Positions 34,457 through 45,166 of a stretch of DNA of 64,000 bases are shown piece after piece; the first letter of the stretch is position 1; each line of letters starts with the position of its first letter. Origin of the DNA: Siphonodentalium dalli (lineage: Eukaryota > Mollusca > Scaphopoda > Gadilida > Siphonodentaliidae); NCBI GenBank assembly GCA_032622095.1, contig CP136068.1, positions 125,433,989 through 125,497,988 of the forward strand, read 5' to 3'. A program made the translations under genes and the position numbers. The notes beneath the pieces were generated by a model. It was not told where the DNA came from, did not search any database, and saw only the letters and a program-made list of their open reading frames with translations.

Positions 34457-34617
34457 ATAAGGATTAACTGTCATGTGGACTATTTTTATGGAGATGTAAC
34501 GGTGAGGTAAGTGAACATAACTTGTATGTAAAACCCTTCGGGTTTTACACAAGTTATGTCCACTTACCTCACCGTTACATCTCCATAAAAACAGTCCACA
34601 TGACAGTTAATCCTTAT
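34457..34617. mobile_element. 161-bp near-perfect fold-back MITE
   Basis: The arms run from ATAAGGATTAACTGTCATG to the centre AACCC-TTCG-GGGTT and back with only a handful of mismatches. As RNA or single-stranded DNA it would form one hairpin of about 78 bp stem. No clear target duplication could be fixed because the flank is AT-rich. Confidence 0.7.
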
Positions 34618-34892
34618 GTATAACCTGACGTAATTGGTTCATCCCATCTTACGAGAAACCAGAAATATAAATATACCATAATTACATAATCATTGCTTGG
34701 TGCATAAATCTCTGAACACCTAATCATAAAAATCGACCATTTAGAAAGAAAACACTAACAATCGCACCACTAGTAAGAAATATAGACAAAACTATATTAA
34801 CTGTTTGCAAGTTTATTTGATGCACTGTTCTCTGCTTGGACCTGTCCTGGTGGGCGGATTGCCGTTTGCAAGACTAGTTAATATGTCAAGTT

Positions 34893-35066
34893 CACGATGA
34901 ACTGTTCGCGGGATGAGGTGTTATGTATATATATATACCTTTATTTCCTCCAATTTCGGAGAGCAGTATTAACATAATTACAGGTTACATGTATATATAT
35001 ATATATACATACATACTAATATAGCAAAATGCTTGATGTCGAATCCGTTCCATAACAACATAATAG
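34893..35066 (+). repeat. Diverged stub related to the 40-bp satellite and its right flank
   Basis: 34902-34928 (GAACTGTTCGCGGGATGAGG then TGTTATG) is one diverged satellite unit. After an 85-bp AT-bordered interruption, 35015-35064 (ACTAATATAGCAAAATGCTT...) matches the sequence directly after the satellite at 59033-59085. The satellite therefore belongs to a dispersed element present elsewhere as a single unit. Confidence 0.6.
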
Positions 35067-35102
35067 CAACCACCAAGGGTGCTTATACCTAAGGCAGGTG
35101 AA

Positions 35103-35390
35103 TGACGTCATATAATTTTTTCTATATCCATCAGTGATTTTTCAAGATCGAAGGGTATAGATTTTGGAGAAATTGTCACGTGACTTCCGGTTAGCAACCG
35201 TGTGGAGATTGCAAAAAAAATATTCAATGTTATACGGCTAGTTTGGTGTGAATAAGGTTCAAATATAACATCCAATAAAAACTTAGATATAATTTTATCA
35301 ATAAACGTGTTTTTTGCGACTTTTAAAAATCGATTATTATTTCTAAGGTGATTTTGTTCGAGTCACGTGACCGCAAAACCCGTGACGTCA
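35103..35390 (+). promoter_or_regulatory. CRE and E-box cluster upstream of the P2X7-like gene
   Basis: TGACGTCA occurs at 35103-35110 and 35383-35390, and CACGTG at 35177-35182 and 35364-35369, with ACTTCCGG next to the first CACGTG. These match CREB/ATF, bHLH and ETS consensus sites. The second CRE lies 40 bp before the chosen ATG, so it may be at or inside the 5' UTR. This is a motif match only. Confidence 0.35.
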
Positions 35391-35429
35391 AAGTGGGAAC
35401 TGCCACTGCAGACGAACTGTTTACGAAAA

Positions 35430-37639
35430 ATGGCTTCGGCACACAGCATTTCCGCGTCTGAAAGTGACTCTGATCGCGAAAGTGACGACGATTTACGTAT
35501 TGGGGAGGATCCTACATCTATAGCAGATACCGAAGACGCCTTTGGTGGCTTGCGTTTAAATATTGGTCCACATTTGCACGAACCAAAGGCCGACGAAGAC
35601 GAGTCACGACGGGGACCCAGACCTGAATCTGACGACCCAAGTCGATTGGATCCTCAAAGAATCAACGAATGGTAAATAGGACTATCTTGTCTTTAAAAAA
35701 AAAGTTTATAAGCTTTTAAAATCATTGCTAATTCGTTTGATCCGCGGGTGGTGAATATTAATTGTGTGTCTTCAAGTTGTATTTTTCATTTGTTTACCTA
35801 ATCATTAACAAGCTTGGAATTGTTTATAAAAAAATGCAAAAAAGCCAAAATGACAAATGTTGTCAAATTCTTTCAAATAAGGACACACCTTAATTTAAAG
35901 AAAATAAACATATAGGCCTACATGTGCCCACTATCATTTGTTTAGTAATCACACAGGGCCATAGTGGTAAATTATAATGTATACAGGTAAATTATAACCC
36001 TGTGATGACTCCTGTAGCTTGTAAATTGTAATGGCACTAGTCTAATGGCAATGCTGTATTTACGTTCTTTAAACAGACTGACTCTGAGGTGTGTATACAG
36101 GTCAACCAGGGATCGCAACCTATCAGCGTATTCTGAATAAAATCAGAACTCGGTCAGATACCGTACCAAGTTTGTCAGGCTGAAAAGTCTCATTCGAGAT
36201 CACTTAATACAAATCCGAATGCAAAATGCCGACTTCCTCCCATTACAACACTTGTCCAGGTATGTTGTCGTGGGTGCAGTAGCTGTCCAATCTGGCGCGG
36301 ACATTAATGGCTGACCCGTGGACACGCCTCGGTGTGTGCACGTTAAAGAACGCTACTGGAGTCACCACAGGGTTATAAAGTTACTCGGCCATGGTAGCAC
36401 TTGCACCTCCACATAATCCTCAGCACCTTGAGGGCGATGGAATATCAAGTAGATATATAGATATATAGATCTTGAATAAGATGTACTTTTCTGCCTGACC
36501 AACTTGGTACTAGTATCTGACTGAGTTCTTTTTATACGATTATGTCAGATTGAAATTGAAAAAAAATAATAACATATTGACTGAAATAAGCTTATACAGG
36601 GCGGCAATTTTCATGAAAAAAAATAAACATACATGTATGTTTATTCGGGACACTAGGGTGGCATGAGAGGCCATTATGCTACCGACTTCCACGATAGCTA
36701 CTAAGTAGGCTATTATTGTTACTAGTAGGTTATCAATTGGCATTCATGAAGAACCTTGGATTAATTATAATATAATAAAAGAATACTCAGATTTTCTGAT
36801 TGGCACTAGTACCAAAGAGGTTTAGTAAATAGTGCCTAGTGGTATCAACATTATGGATAAATTAATGTAAAACAAAACAAAAAGAAAGTTGTTTTTAATT
36901 TTTATAATATTAGTCGTGTTAGCATAAAATCAGATAATTTTGTTTGGCACAATAAGCAATGCTGTGGGAAATTCTGTAGCAACATGTGGAATCTAACATG
37001 CCACAGCATTAAGTTTGCTGTGAGACATTTTGGGACATTTTTCCTAATTTTAGGGCTGCATAGATACAGTAATAAAACTAGAATGGACTTGAAACGAAAT
37101 AGATTTATTTTATCGTTTTCGTTATTAGGGCACGATACTTGAACAAAAATACAAGTACCAAACATAATTATAACAGTGATAAATGAAAAACTTGTGCTCT
37201 ATCTGTTTCTTCTACATTTCAGGTGTACCTGTAACCATTGCCAAATTTTGCAAACTGACCCAGAGTGCGTTTGCTGTTCTGAGATAGAGAAGGTTGCAGC
37301 TATGATATCAGAAGCTGGTGAGCTGGATGATCATATTTACAAATGTATCACCGACTGTCCTGGATTTAAGACAGTTTGTCTTGATCTGAACGTTTTGCGT
37401 GTTGCTTGGCTGGGTTTTCGACAACAATATGGAAGCAAGGCATTTGAAGGTCCACAGGCTGCCAAGTACAGACATACAGCATATAGACAGCTGCAGAGAT
37501 GGTGTTGGGGATATTGTGGGAAATATTTCAGAGTGATACTTCCATCATGTGCAGTGTCATGCATACGGGCCACTTTCCAGAACCAGGAGATGAGGATACT
37601 GCAGTGTATACAGGATTCAGATTGCCAGTATTAGAATAG
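35430..37639 (+). CDS. P2X7 intracellular 'ballast' domain protein, two exons
   Basis: Exon 1 (35430-35671) starts at an ATG in good context and encodes an acidic Ser/Asp-rich leader ending RINEW. The donor is G/GTAAAT and the acceptor CATTTCAG ends at 37222. Exon 2 joins in phase to give WCTCNHCQ. Exon 2 carries the cysteine-rich zinc-binding core known from the C-terminal ballast domain of vertebrate P2X7: CTCNHC, ECVCC, the segment YKCITDCPGF and AYRQLQRWCWG, and ILPSCAV before the final helix. Invertebrates have stand-alone proteins of this kind without the ion-channel part, as here. After about 37568 the frame departs from the family ending. One missing T in a TTTCC run would restore FPEPGDED-type residues and a stop at 37637-37639, whereas the frame as written stops at 37634. 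The gene is therefore either slightly broken or carries a sequencing error. The intron holds a SINE-like repeat. Its role is unknown; intracellular scaffold or signalling is inferred. Confidence 0.8.
36080..36445 (+). mobile_element. SINE-like repeat in the P2X7-like intron
   Basis: The phrase GTGTGTGCACGTTAAAGAAC at 36333-36352 with surrounding non-coding sequence resembles central domains found in metazoan SINEs and LINE tails. The polymerase III boxes and ends were not found, so this is a weak call. Confidence 0.3.
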
Positions 37640-38129
37640 GTTCAAGCTGTCTATGCTACCTTTTATGTGTTTCGGATCCTGGTGGCATTGTAGCATTCAT
37701 CGTGGTTATTATTTTAAGATGGCCTATCTCTTTCTATAACAAGATTTATGTAGTTTTCTGGGTATAAAATTATAAATATGATTTGAAGACCCCAGCCCGG
37801 AAACCCTTCTATCAATGAATATTGTTTTTATTTTGAATATTCTGATAATACATGCAATCAATTGGGACATACATGTAGAGTTCTCCAGCTTGCTATGCTT
37901 GGGCACAGCAAGCAGGAGAACTCTATCTCTGTCTGAGATCGCCTGAAGTTTCATGCCGGATCTGTTCTAAAGGTAGCCCTTAAAAATGTCCCAATTGATT
38001 ATAGCAGAAAATTTTAAATCAAATCAATATTAATTGATACTTTGATAGGGATCTTTGATTCATATTTTTTATTTTATACACAGAACACTATATAATATTT
38101 GTAATAGTTATAGGAAGTATTTTGTTGGA

Positions 38130-39200
38130 AATGTTCTAAGTCAAAATGATTATGCATTAGCACTTTTCCAACTCCAGAGATATCTAAATGGTACTAGAAT
38201 GACAATTTTTCAGCCAAATGGTTTGAAATAACATATTTACAGAAAACAATTAAAGACATATCAAGGAGTTGTTAAGTTGCTTTAAAGCATTTGTCACTTT
38301 TAACGATAGAACTTGGAAACTTATAGGTTTGGAAATGTTCTAAGTCAAAATGATTCTGCATTAGCACCTTTCCAACCCCAGAGATTTCCAAACGTTACTA
38401 GAAAGACTATTTATTAAGCAAATGGTTTGAAATAACAAATTTACATGAAACAGTTAAAGACATTGCAAGGAGTAAAGATGCTTGAAAGCATTTGTAACTA
38501 TAACGATAGAACTTGAAAACTTGCAGGTTTGGAAATGTGAATGATCCTGTCTTAGCACATTTCCAACCCCGGAGATTTTCAAACGTTACTAGAATGACCT
38601 TTTTTTAGGCAAATGGTTTGAAATAACATATTTACATAAAACAATTACTCTCAGGTGCCTAATAATCGTGATGGCCTAATAATAGTGATGGATGGTGTTT
38701 TAGGCTGAAAATAATAATAGTGATGGCAATTTCACTCTATGTCTCAATGCCAAATAATAGTGATCATTGGAAATATTCTCCAAAATTAATATTCGTGCTG
38801 ACACTATTATTAGGCACCTGAGAGTAAAGACATAGCAAGGAGTTGTTAAGTTGCTTTAAAGCATTTCTAACTTTTAACGATAGAACTTGGAAACTTATAG
38901 GTTTGGAAATGTTCTAAGTCAAAATGATTCTGCATTAGCACCTTTCCAACCCCAGAGATTTCCAAACGTTACTAGAATGACCATTTTTTAGGCAAATGGT
39001 TTGAAATAACAAATTTACATGAAACAGTTAAAGACATTGCAAGGAGTAAAGATGCTTGAAAGCATTTGTAGCTATAATGATAGAACTTGAAAACTTACAG
39101 GTTTGGAAATGTGAATGATCCTGTCTTAGCACATTTCCAACCCCGGAGATATTCAACCGTTACTAGAATGACCATTTTTAAGGCAAATGGTTTGAAATAA
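38130..39200 (+). repeat. About 195-bp tandem repeat with two alternating subtypes
   Basis: The phrase GGAAATGTTCTAAGTCAAAA or its variant GGAAATGTGAATGATCCTG starts units at about 38137, 38331, 38528, 38907 and 39104. Two internal versions alternate (AAGGAGTTGTTAAGTTGC against AAGGAGTAAAGATGC), giving a dimer period near 395 bp. The third unit is interrupted by a MITE. Confidence 0.75.
38648..38824. mobile_element. 177-bp MITE with TA target duplication
   Basis: The ends CTCTCAGGTGCCTAATAAT and the exact complement are flanked by TA (38646-38647, 38825-38826). Because neighbouring tandem-repeat units give the empty site (CAATTAAAGAC), insertion and duplication are seen directly. TA duplication suggests mobilisation by a Tc1/mariner-type transposase. 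Several ATAATAGTGATGG motifs lie inside. Confidence 0.8.
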
Positions 39201-39339
39201 CATACCACAGAGAAGCAATTATTCAATGAAATTGACAAATTTATGAAGTATTTGAGAAACAACTTTACAACTGAGTTTACTTTGGAAAAGTCAGCAACCA
39301 CCGAGATAAAATACTAAGATATCAGATCAGTAACATGCC

Positions 39340-39545
39340 ATGTTAAAGTGATGTGAAACACTCTGGTAGGGAGATCAGATATAAATGGAGAATAATCTTG
39401 TTCAAAGTAGTAATTTTTACCAATATTATATCCAAATTGACAACACACAGCATCATTCTTATATATTAATTAACTGCAGTGACTCTCGATGCGAAATCAT
39501 TTTCGTTAGTTTATCGCCGATAGATGCGTCCCGATCGAGTACCTA
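39340..39545 (+). mobile_element. Decayed left end of the large element, locus 3
   Basis: GTTAAAGTGATGTGAAACAC and the following 150 bp match the left parts at 12.6 and 27.5 kb with many substitutions, ending near TTTATCGCCGATAGATGCG. The rest of the element is absent. Confidence 0.5.
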
Positions 39546-40204
39546 GTAGAAGAGGAATAATACAAGTTGTAAATATAGCACCTTTAAGAAGCATTTAGAC
39601 TGCTAAAATTTCAAAATTAGCAGATTAACAATTTTCTGAAAACTGCTGTTGTGACTAGATATAATAGCGAACAACACTAACGTATCAATGAGTTATTCAG
39701 TAACCTGACTGGTGTTTGGATGAAAGATAAGAAGAGCGTTCGCTGTCCATACAGCTTTGGAAAATAATACAAAGTTTGTTTAACCATTATTACCAAGAAG
39801 AACATGTATAAATAGAAGGAATTTGTTCTTATTTTCATTGTAAATAATCCTCCAGTGATGAGATTCCACATGTTGAAATCATTGCATGGTTTGTAAATAC
39901 AAACTCTAACAGTCAGCAATGTGTACTGTTTCGGTGGGCTGCATATTTCATCATAAAATAAATAGAAAATTTAAATTTGTTTGCTGATGGGACTGTAACA
40001 GTCAACTTAATGTTTACATAACAATCGTCTCAACATGCAAAATCTCATTATTGGACAATTATTAATAATCAAAATAAGAACAGTTCACATTTTTTGTATG
40101 GTTTTACAGACTTTTATTTATGAGTTCTCACATCTACTATGAGTGCTTTACACCCCTTTAACAGGATCATGTATAACAAAGGCTTTAGGAATAGCAATCA
40201 AGTA

Positions 40205-40417
40205 CAGTAATGCCCTAAATAATCGACTCCTTAACCGCATCAGAATTATGGGTAATTTTTCAGGATTTAGTCAGAAATATGGCTTGTTGCCATTCGTCGG
40301 AAAGCTCTCACTGAGAGCTTTCCGATGAATGGTAACAAGCCATATTTCTGACTTAATCCTGAAAAATTTCCCATAATTCTGCTGTGGTTAAGGAGTCGAT
40401 TATTTAGGGCATTATTG
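40205..40417. mobile_element. 213-bp fold-back MITE with TA target duplication
   Basis: The ends CAGTAATGCCCTAAATAATC and complement lie between TA (40203-40204) and TA (40418-40419). The arms pair almost fully to the centre AAAGCTCTCA-CTGAGAGCTTT. CA-start ends with TA duplication fit mariner-derived MITEs. Confidence 0.75.
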
Positions 40418-40934
40418 TAGCTTCAATCGTTCTGAATAAAAGTGCTATTTTCTCAGAGGCCTCTTCCTGAATCGTGTCTGCCTTGCTGCCAGAGCATCCT
40501 TCAACGAAACTTTCTGCTTTTTATGTGTGAGACTGTGTGGTACCACTACAAATACTATTTGCAGTATTATGCACCCCCCACCCCATTGGTTGGAACTTTC
40601 CAACTGGTACCTCAAACTTTTATGGTAAAAATTTCATGATTGGCGTGTCTGGTTCAAGGCAGTAGAGCGCAGCTTAAAATTCTAATTTACCCCCAGTCAC
40701 CAATTTGTACCAACTATTTTACTGAATACACCACCCTCGCAAAATTGTAGGCCTATTGATATTAAAAAGGTTAGATGTGGATACTTTAGGAATTGTGCTT
40801 ACAATACCCAGATCGGGAGAAAATACGACCTGTTTTTTGTGTGTGACCTGTTTTAGTTTTTTCTGTGGGGGGGTATATTTTCAACTGGTACTTTTATATT
40901 CTGAGAAACTAAGTATCCTCAAAAACTCAGTTGT

Positions 40935-41065
40935 TGGACAAAGCTTCGGTGGCCGCATGGTATTATTGACGTCGGACTGAGTCGCAAGTCGCACTCGCCG
41001 TCATGGGCCGGGGTTCCAATCCCACCCCCCCACCAAAACAAAATTTGTCTCATAATTACACGGTT
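40935..41065 (+). mobile_element. tRNA-derived SINE
   Basis: The head GGTGGCCGCATGG followed by GTCGGACTGAGTCGCAAGTC resembles a Leu/Ser-type tRNA with an A box. GGGTTCCAATCCCA at 41011-41024 resembles the B box (consensus GGTTCRANTCC). A C-rich spacer and an A run at 41069-41079 follow. It is not a functional tRNA because the anticodon stem is disrupted. Confidence 0.5.
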
Positions 41066-41112
41066 CTAAAAAAAAAAATAGGCGCCTTAATAATTATGTG
41101 TTGTATAGTCCC

Positions 41113-41250
41113 AGGCTAGATCATGCCATGAATCTCTACTCTGGCTGACGCCCGTAGGGATCATATTCCACCAGTACAAACCCGGGAACTTTTTTAAGTT
41201 TTGACATCAGCCAGAGTAGAGATTCATGGCATGATCTAATTCCTAGGCAT
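41113..41250. repeat. Short fold-back repeat
   Basis: GGCTAGATCATGCCATGAAT and a further 25 bases recur inverted at 41205-41250 around a 45-bp loop. One arm plus loop is also found at 26955-27060, so it is a dispersed MITE. Confidence 0.55.
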
Positions 41251-41284
41251 GTTCAAAGAGCAATGCTCAACATGTCTTGGAGAC

Positions 41285-41316
<32 letters not shown>

Positions 41317-41347
41317 CATGCTACTATGCCACATATATCTATTATAT

Positions 41348-42205
41348 GAGGGTATCACCCTCTGAATCCTGAATACCAGTTAATTTTGGGGGGTGAATCC
41401 TGAATACCAGTTAATTTTGGACAGAATTCTGTTTCCTAGGCCCCAGAAAAAAAATGGACAGCATTTAGTTTATATGCGCTTGCCAGGATATCTTGTTGCC
41501 CCACCGTTCCCAAACAAAATCCCCCCCCCCAGAAACATTGGACACAATTTTGTATCCTATATAGGCCCCAGAAAAAATTGGACAGCATTTTGTTTCCTAG
41601 GCGCTTGCCAGGATATCTTGCCCCACCAGTTCCCAAACAAAATCACCCCCCCCCCCAGAACAAAATTGGACAGAATTCTGTTTCCTAGGCGCTTGCCAGG
41701 ATATCTTGCCACACCCATTCCTTTAAAATTTATTCAACCCTTCCCCACACCTAAATTTTTTTACAGCACTCCGCTTCCCAGGATATTTTGCCCCACCCGA
41801 TTCACCAGAAAAAAAATTCACCCCCCCAGAAAAATTTGACATAATTCTGTATCCTAGGCCCCAGAAAAAAAATGGACAGCATTTTGTTTCCTAGGCGCTT
41901 GCCAGGATTTCTTACCCCACCTGTTCCCAAACAAAATATCGCGTTATGGGCGTTATGAGGCCGTTACGATACGATTAATGCTACTTTATGATGGCATGGT
42001 GGTCGAATATGCCCAATAAGCTATTCTACCCACCCATTCATACAGATAACTAGCACAAAATATTATTTTGCGCCATCAAAACCTGCGTCCAAGATGTTTT
42101 TGTTGAACCTGAATACCAGTTAATTCGGGGGTATGAATCCCGCGTACGGCTTCAAAACACCCTGAATCCCGCGTACCGAAGAGGGGGGGGGGGTGTGATA
42201 CCCTC
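41348..42205. mobile_element. 858-bp element with 6-bp target duplication
   Basis: The ends GAGGGTATCAC and GTGATACCCTC are flanked on both sides by TTATAT (41342-41347, 42206-42211). Inside, CCTGAATACCAGTTAATT recurs near both ends. Three to four degenerate units of about 100 bp (GGACAGCATTTTGTTTCCTA, GGCGCTTGCCAGGATATCTTG) fill 41440-41940, and poly-C and poly-G runs are frequent. The 148-codon frame over it reads only these units. The 6-bp duplication does not by itself identify the superfamily. Confidence 0.65.
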
Positions 42206-42214
42206 TTATATATC

Positions 42215-44350
42215 AGTATCCGCAATTGATTAAACTGGGTACATTTGTCATATTTTCCTGATTTACCGAACTTCGGAGTCTGCTCTGCTAATTAAGATCA
42301 AATGGCTTCATTGTATTGGACCATAGACTGTCATAGATATGTTTTTTGTGCTTCCAATAATACACTATGCAAATCTTTAATTTAGTTCCGATTGTCAAAA
42401 CGCATTAATTCCACTATATACTAATAGCAATGGAACTGATATATATTCCATGGATCATTGTGATCATGTCCACCCGTGTGGCCAACACAAAACTACATTG
42501 ATAAATTTGTTCGATAAATTATAGGTCCATATATATAATATGTGTATTTATGACAAAGGGAAGATGCTTTACATGTGTTCCAATGTACTTATATAATCTT
42601 TCTTCCCTTGTGAAATCTAGTTTTGCCATATCTTGTAATAGGGGGACAACTACATGTAGTGTTGACACGGACTGTATCTCCACATAAGGCGTATTGTGGG
42701 CGCCCACGGGATACTTCGATTAGGACCAGTTTACTCCCTTCAAGTTCATAATGCGCTGTCCGCAATATATCGCATGTTTATGTGTTCGATTGCAACATAT
42801 GCATGTATTAAATTGTGGTGCTGATATCATGTCATGATGTGTTGTGTACGAGAGAACGGATGTTATTACGAATTGATAAATAAATCAGGGACTTTTTGAA
42901 GAAATTCTGAAAATCGAGTCATGTCGTCACGCGCAATAATACGAGCACCTGTTCAATAGTCGATCGCGTTAGTTTCACTTGTGCATCAATTCGAAGTTGT
43001 GTACATCATGTTCGTTCTGTTTTATGTGAATTGTTTGGGTGAATTGTGTTCAAATTTGGAGTTACACTTGTTGGATATCAATACTTTGTCACCAGGAACG
43101 TGTACAATACGCGAGTTTCATATGATTTGTTGTGTTTTATCGGATTAATTATTCTGGATTTATCTTAGGCCTGTTGTGTAGGCAATATTTAGCACGTGCT
43201 TCTCGCCAATCTCGGATTCTCATGTGTTGTGATTTGGAATTTGAAGTTAAATTGTGAGACACGTGCGATTATGGATATAACTATTTGATGAATTGAAATC
43301 AGGAATGTTAACAAAATGTCAATATTCTCCCGCATTTGACGTCAGCTCGATTCACTACTGTACTAGTATAGGCACATAAGTCGGCCAAGTTGAAGACTGG
43401 TGAGTCACATTTTTTCATTCATATTCTTTATTTAGACTGTTTAACACGGTTGTTGAACTTCTCAAGACCGAAACAAACACATACATGTGACATAGATACA
43501 TGCAGTATCAATTTGATTTTGGCTTACTTACTTTTGGCTTACTTACTAGAAATGTTTTTTGCAACAGTTTACTTTCGTGATTTTTATTTATTATATAAAT
43601 TCGGTGATTGCATGTGTCCAACAACTGAGTTTTTTTGCATCATTATTTAACAATTACTTTATTACTTATATAAATTGAATACTATTTAGCTGTCGATATA
43701 CCACTTATATACTATACAATAGCCATATCTTCATTATTATTATAATGTATAGGCTATACTACTACTAGTACTCATATATAGTATATCAATGTAAGACGTA
43801 GTGGGTTAACCCTGAGCCCCGACAGGTAAATGGGAATGGGTGTCAGACGTATAGGCCTACGTGGTTACTCATGTACAGGCTATATGCCTACCTGTAGTAT
43901 GCACACACTAATTTAATTAGGCCAACAACAAAAAAATGCCTGTGTTTAGTGTTTCCCTACCCTAGAAAAGGGTGCCTACCAAAAACCTTTTATTGGACTG
44001 TAGACACATTTTGTTTTGCTCATTGTGAAGGGCATCGAAAGGTATCTTACCTATTTTCGAAATTCTCCTATTAAAAAGATTTAGAAGTTTTATTAGTCTA
44101 GTGCTCTGACTAATTCAAGATAACAATATTTAGTATTGAACCTTTCAATTAATCTGAATTGTGAAGCTTTCTATATTGAATTGTCTATAACCAAATGGAA
44201 TTTTGAATAAAAAAAAAATTCCTTCCTACCTACACCTACCATAATTATTTTTTACCATGTAAGTTGTAACCCTAAACACAGGTTTTTTTTTTTGCCTTAT
44301 ATATATCATATAAATGTAACCACTACAGTAGTACTAGTATTGGTTTGCTC
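42215..44350. other. No gene recognised
   Basis: AT-rich sequence. If the THAP exon at 44359-44573 is real, its downstream exons should lie here on the minus strand, but I could not identify one. Confidence 0.35.
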
Positions 44351-44358
44351 TGACTTAC

Positions 44359-44573
44359 ATCTTAGAAAACCCCATTTCAAATTTCATTAAATTTTTGAAA
44401 CAGACAGCTTCAAAATGTCTGTAGCATAGCCGACTCCATGGTGATGCCACAAAGTTTATTCTTCTGTTCTTCACGAAAGCCGTCCATTTCTTCGCCATCA
44501 GGTTGTCATTAGGCCACTTAAACAGCTGGCCGCCCGTATGGCTCCAGCCTTGTGCCACACAACGAGCAACCAT
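44359..44573 (-). CDS. THAP-domain first exon (one zinc ligand changed)
   Basis: On the minus strand, the ATG at 44573-44571 opens a frame that ends at a textbook donor (AAGAT/GTAAGT, intron starting at 44358). The 71 residues form most of a THAP zinc-binding DNA-binding domain: MVARCVAQGW at the start, LFKWPND, KKWTAFVKNRR, then SPWSRLCYRHFEAVCF with the C-x2-H pair. The canonical C-x4-C start has Trp instead of the second Cys (a TGG codon, one base from TGC/TGT), so zinc binding is doubtful unless this is a sequencing error. THAP proteins are often derived from P-element-like transposases or act as transcription regulators. Later exons are not found. Confidence 0.7.
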
Positions 44574-44639
44574 CACGCCAAACGCAAAAATAAAGTAAAT
44601 GTCAAATCGAAAAAAATGACAGATCAGTCAAGCGCGAAA

Positions 44640-44765
44640 ATGTAAACAAAGTCAAAATCCGCGCGTCAAAAAAGTTGCGTTCCCACATTGACGTCACAGT
44701 TCTTGGTGCACATAAATGTCGCTAGTGGCTTTTTGCTTTTGGGATGCAAATTTTCGACGTCAAAA
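44640..44765 (-). promoter_or_regulatory. CRE-containing region upstream of the THAP exon
   Basis: TGACGTCA at 44689-44696 lies about 120 bp upstream of the THAP ATG. Read on the minus strand it sits in TGTGACGTCAATGTGGGAAC, close to CGTGACGTCAAAGTGGGAAC before the P2X7-like ATG. The shared 20-bp context is striking, but function is inferred. Confidence 0.35.
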
Positions 44766-45166
44766 CTGCTTTAAAAACACGATTTTGACGCTATGAGTTG
44801 GTGTTTTCGAATAAGTTTCGTTTTTAGTGACCTTAATTCTATGTAATGACACTGGTATAGTTTATTTTGCTGAACAATTATGTTTATTAACAGTTCCCTT
44901 TTAAGTCTATTAAATTTATTTAGACCAATTTCGTTGGTCAGCTTAATGAAAACGAAAAATAAAGAACTCATAACGATAATCCAGACAAGATTTTACAATC
45001 CACGACACGTCTTGCCAATTTGGCATGTCGTCTCCATCGTGACCATGATGTTACATAAATTATTCTTAGCGTTAAATTATATGTCGCCGAAAAAAGGTAA
45101 ATTTGAGGCACATGTGTGGTTGCTCCACAACGTGTCACGCACGATTCATAATATTAGTATTATTTA

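Noticed and set aside
40935-41020. Functional tRNA gene
   Set aside because: A- and B-box-like sequences are present, but the anticodon stem and acceptor stem do not pair, and a SINE-like tail follows.
41393-41839. 148-codon plus-strand ORF rich in Pro and Phe
   Set aside because: It covers the degenerate internal repeats and poly-C runs of the 858-bp element.
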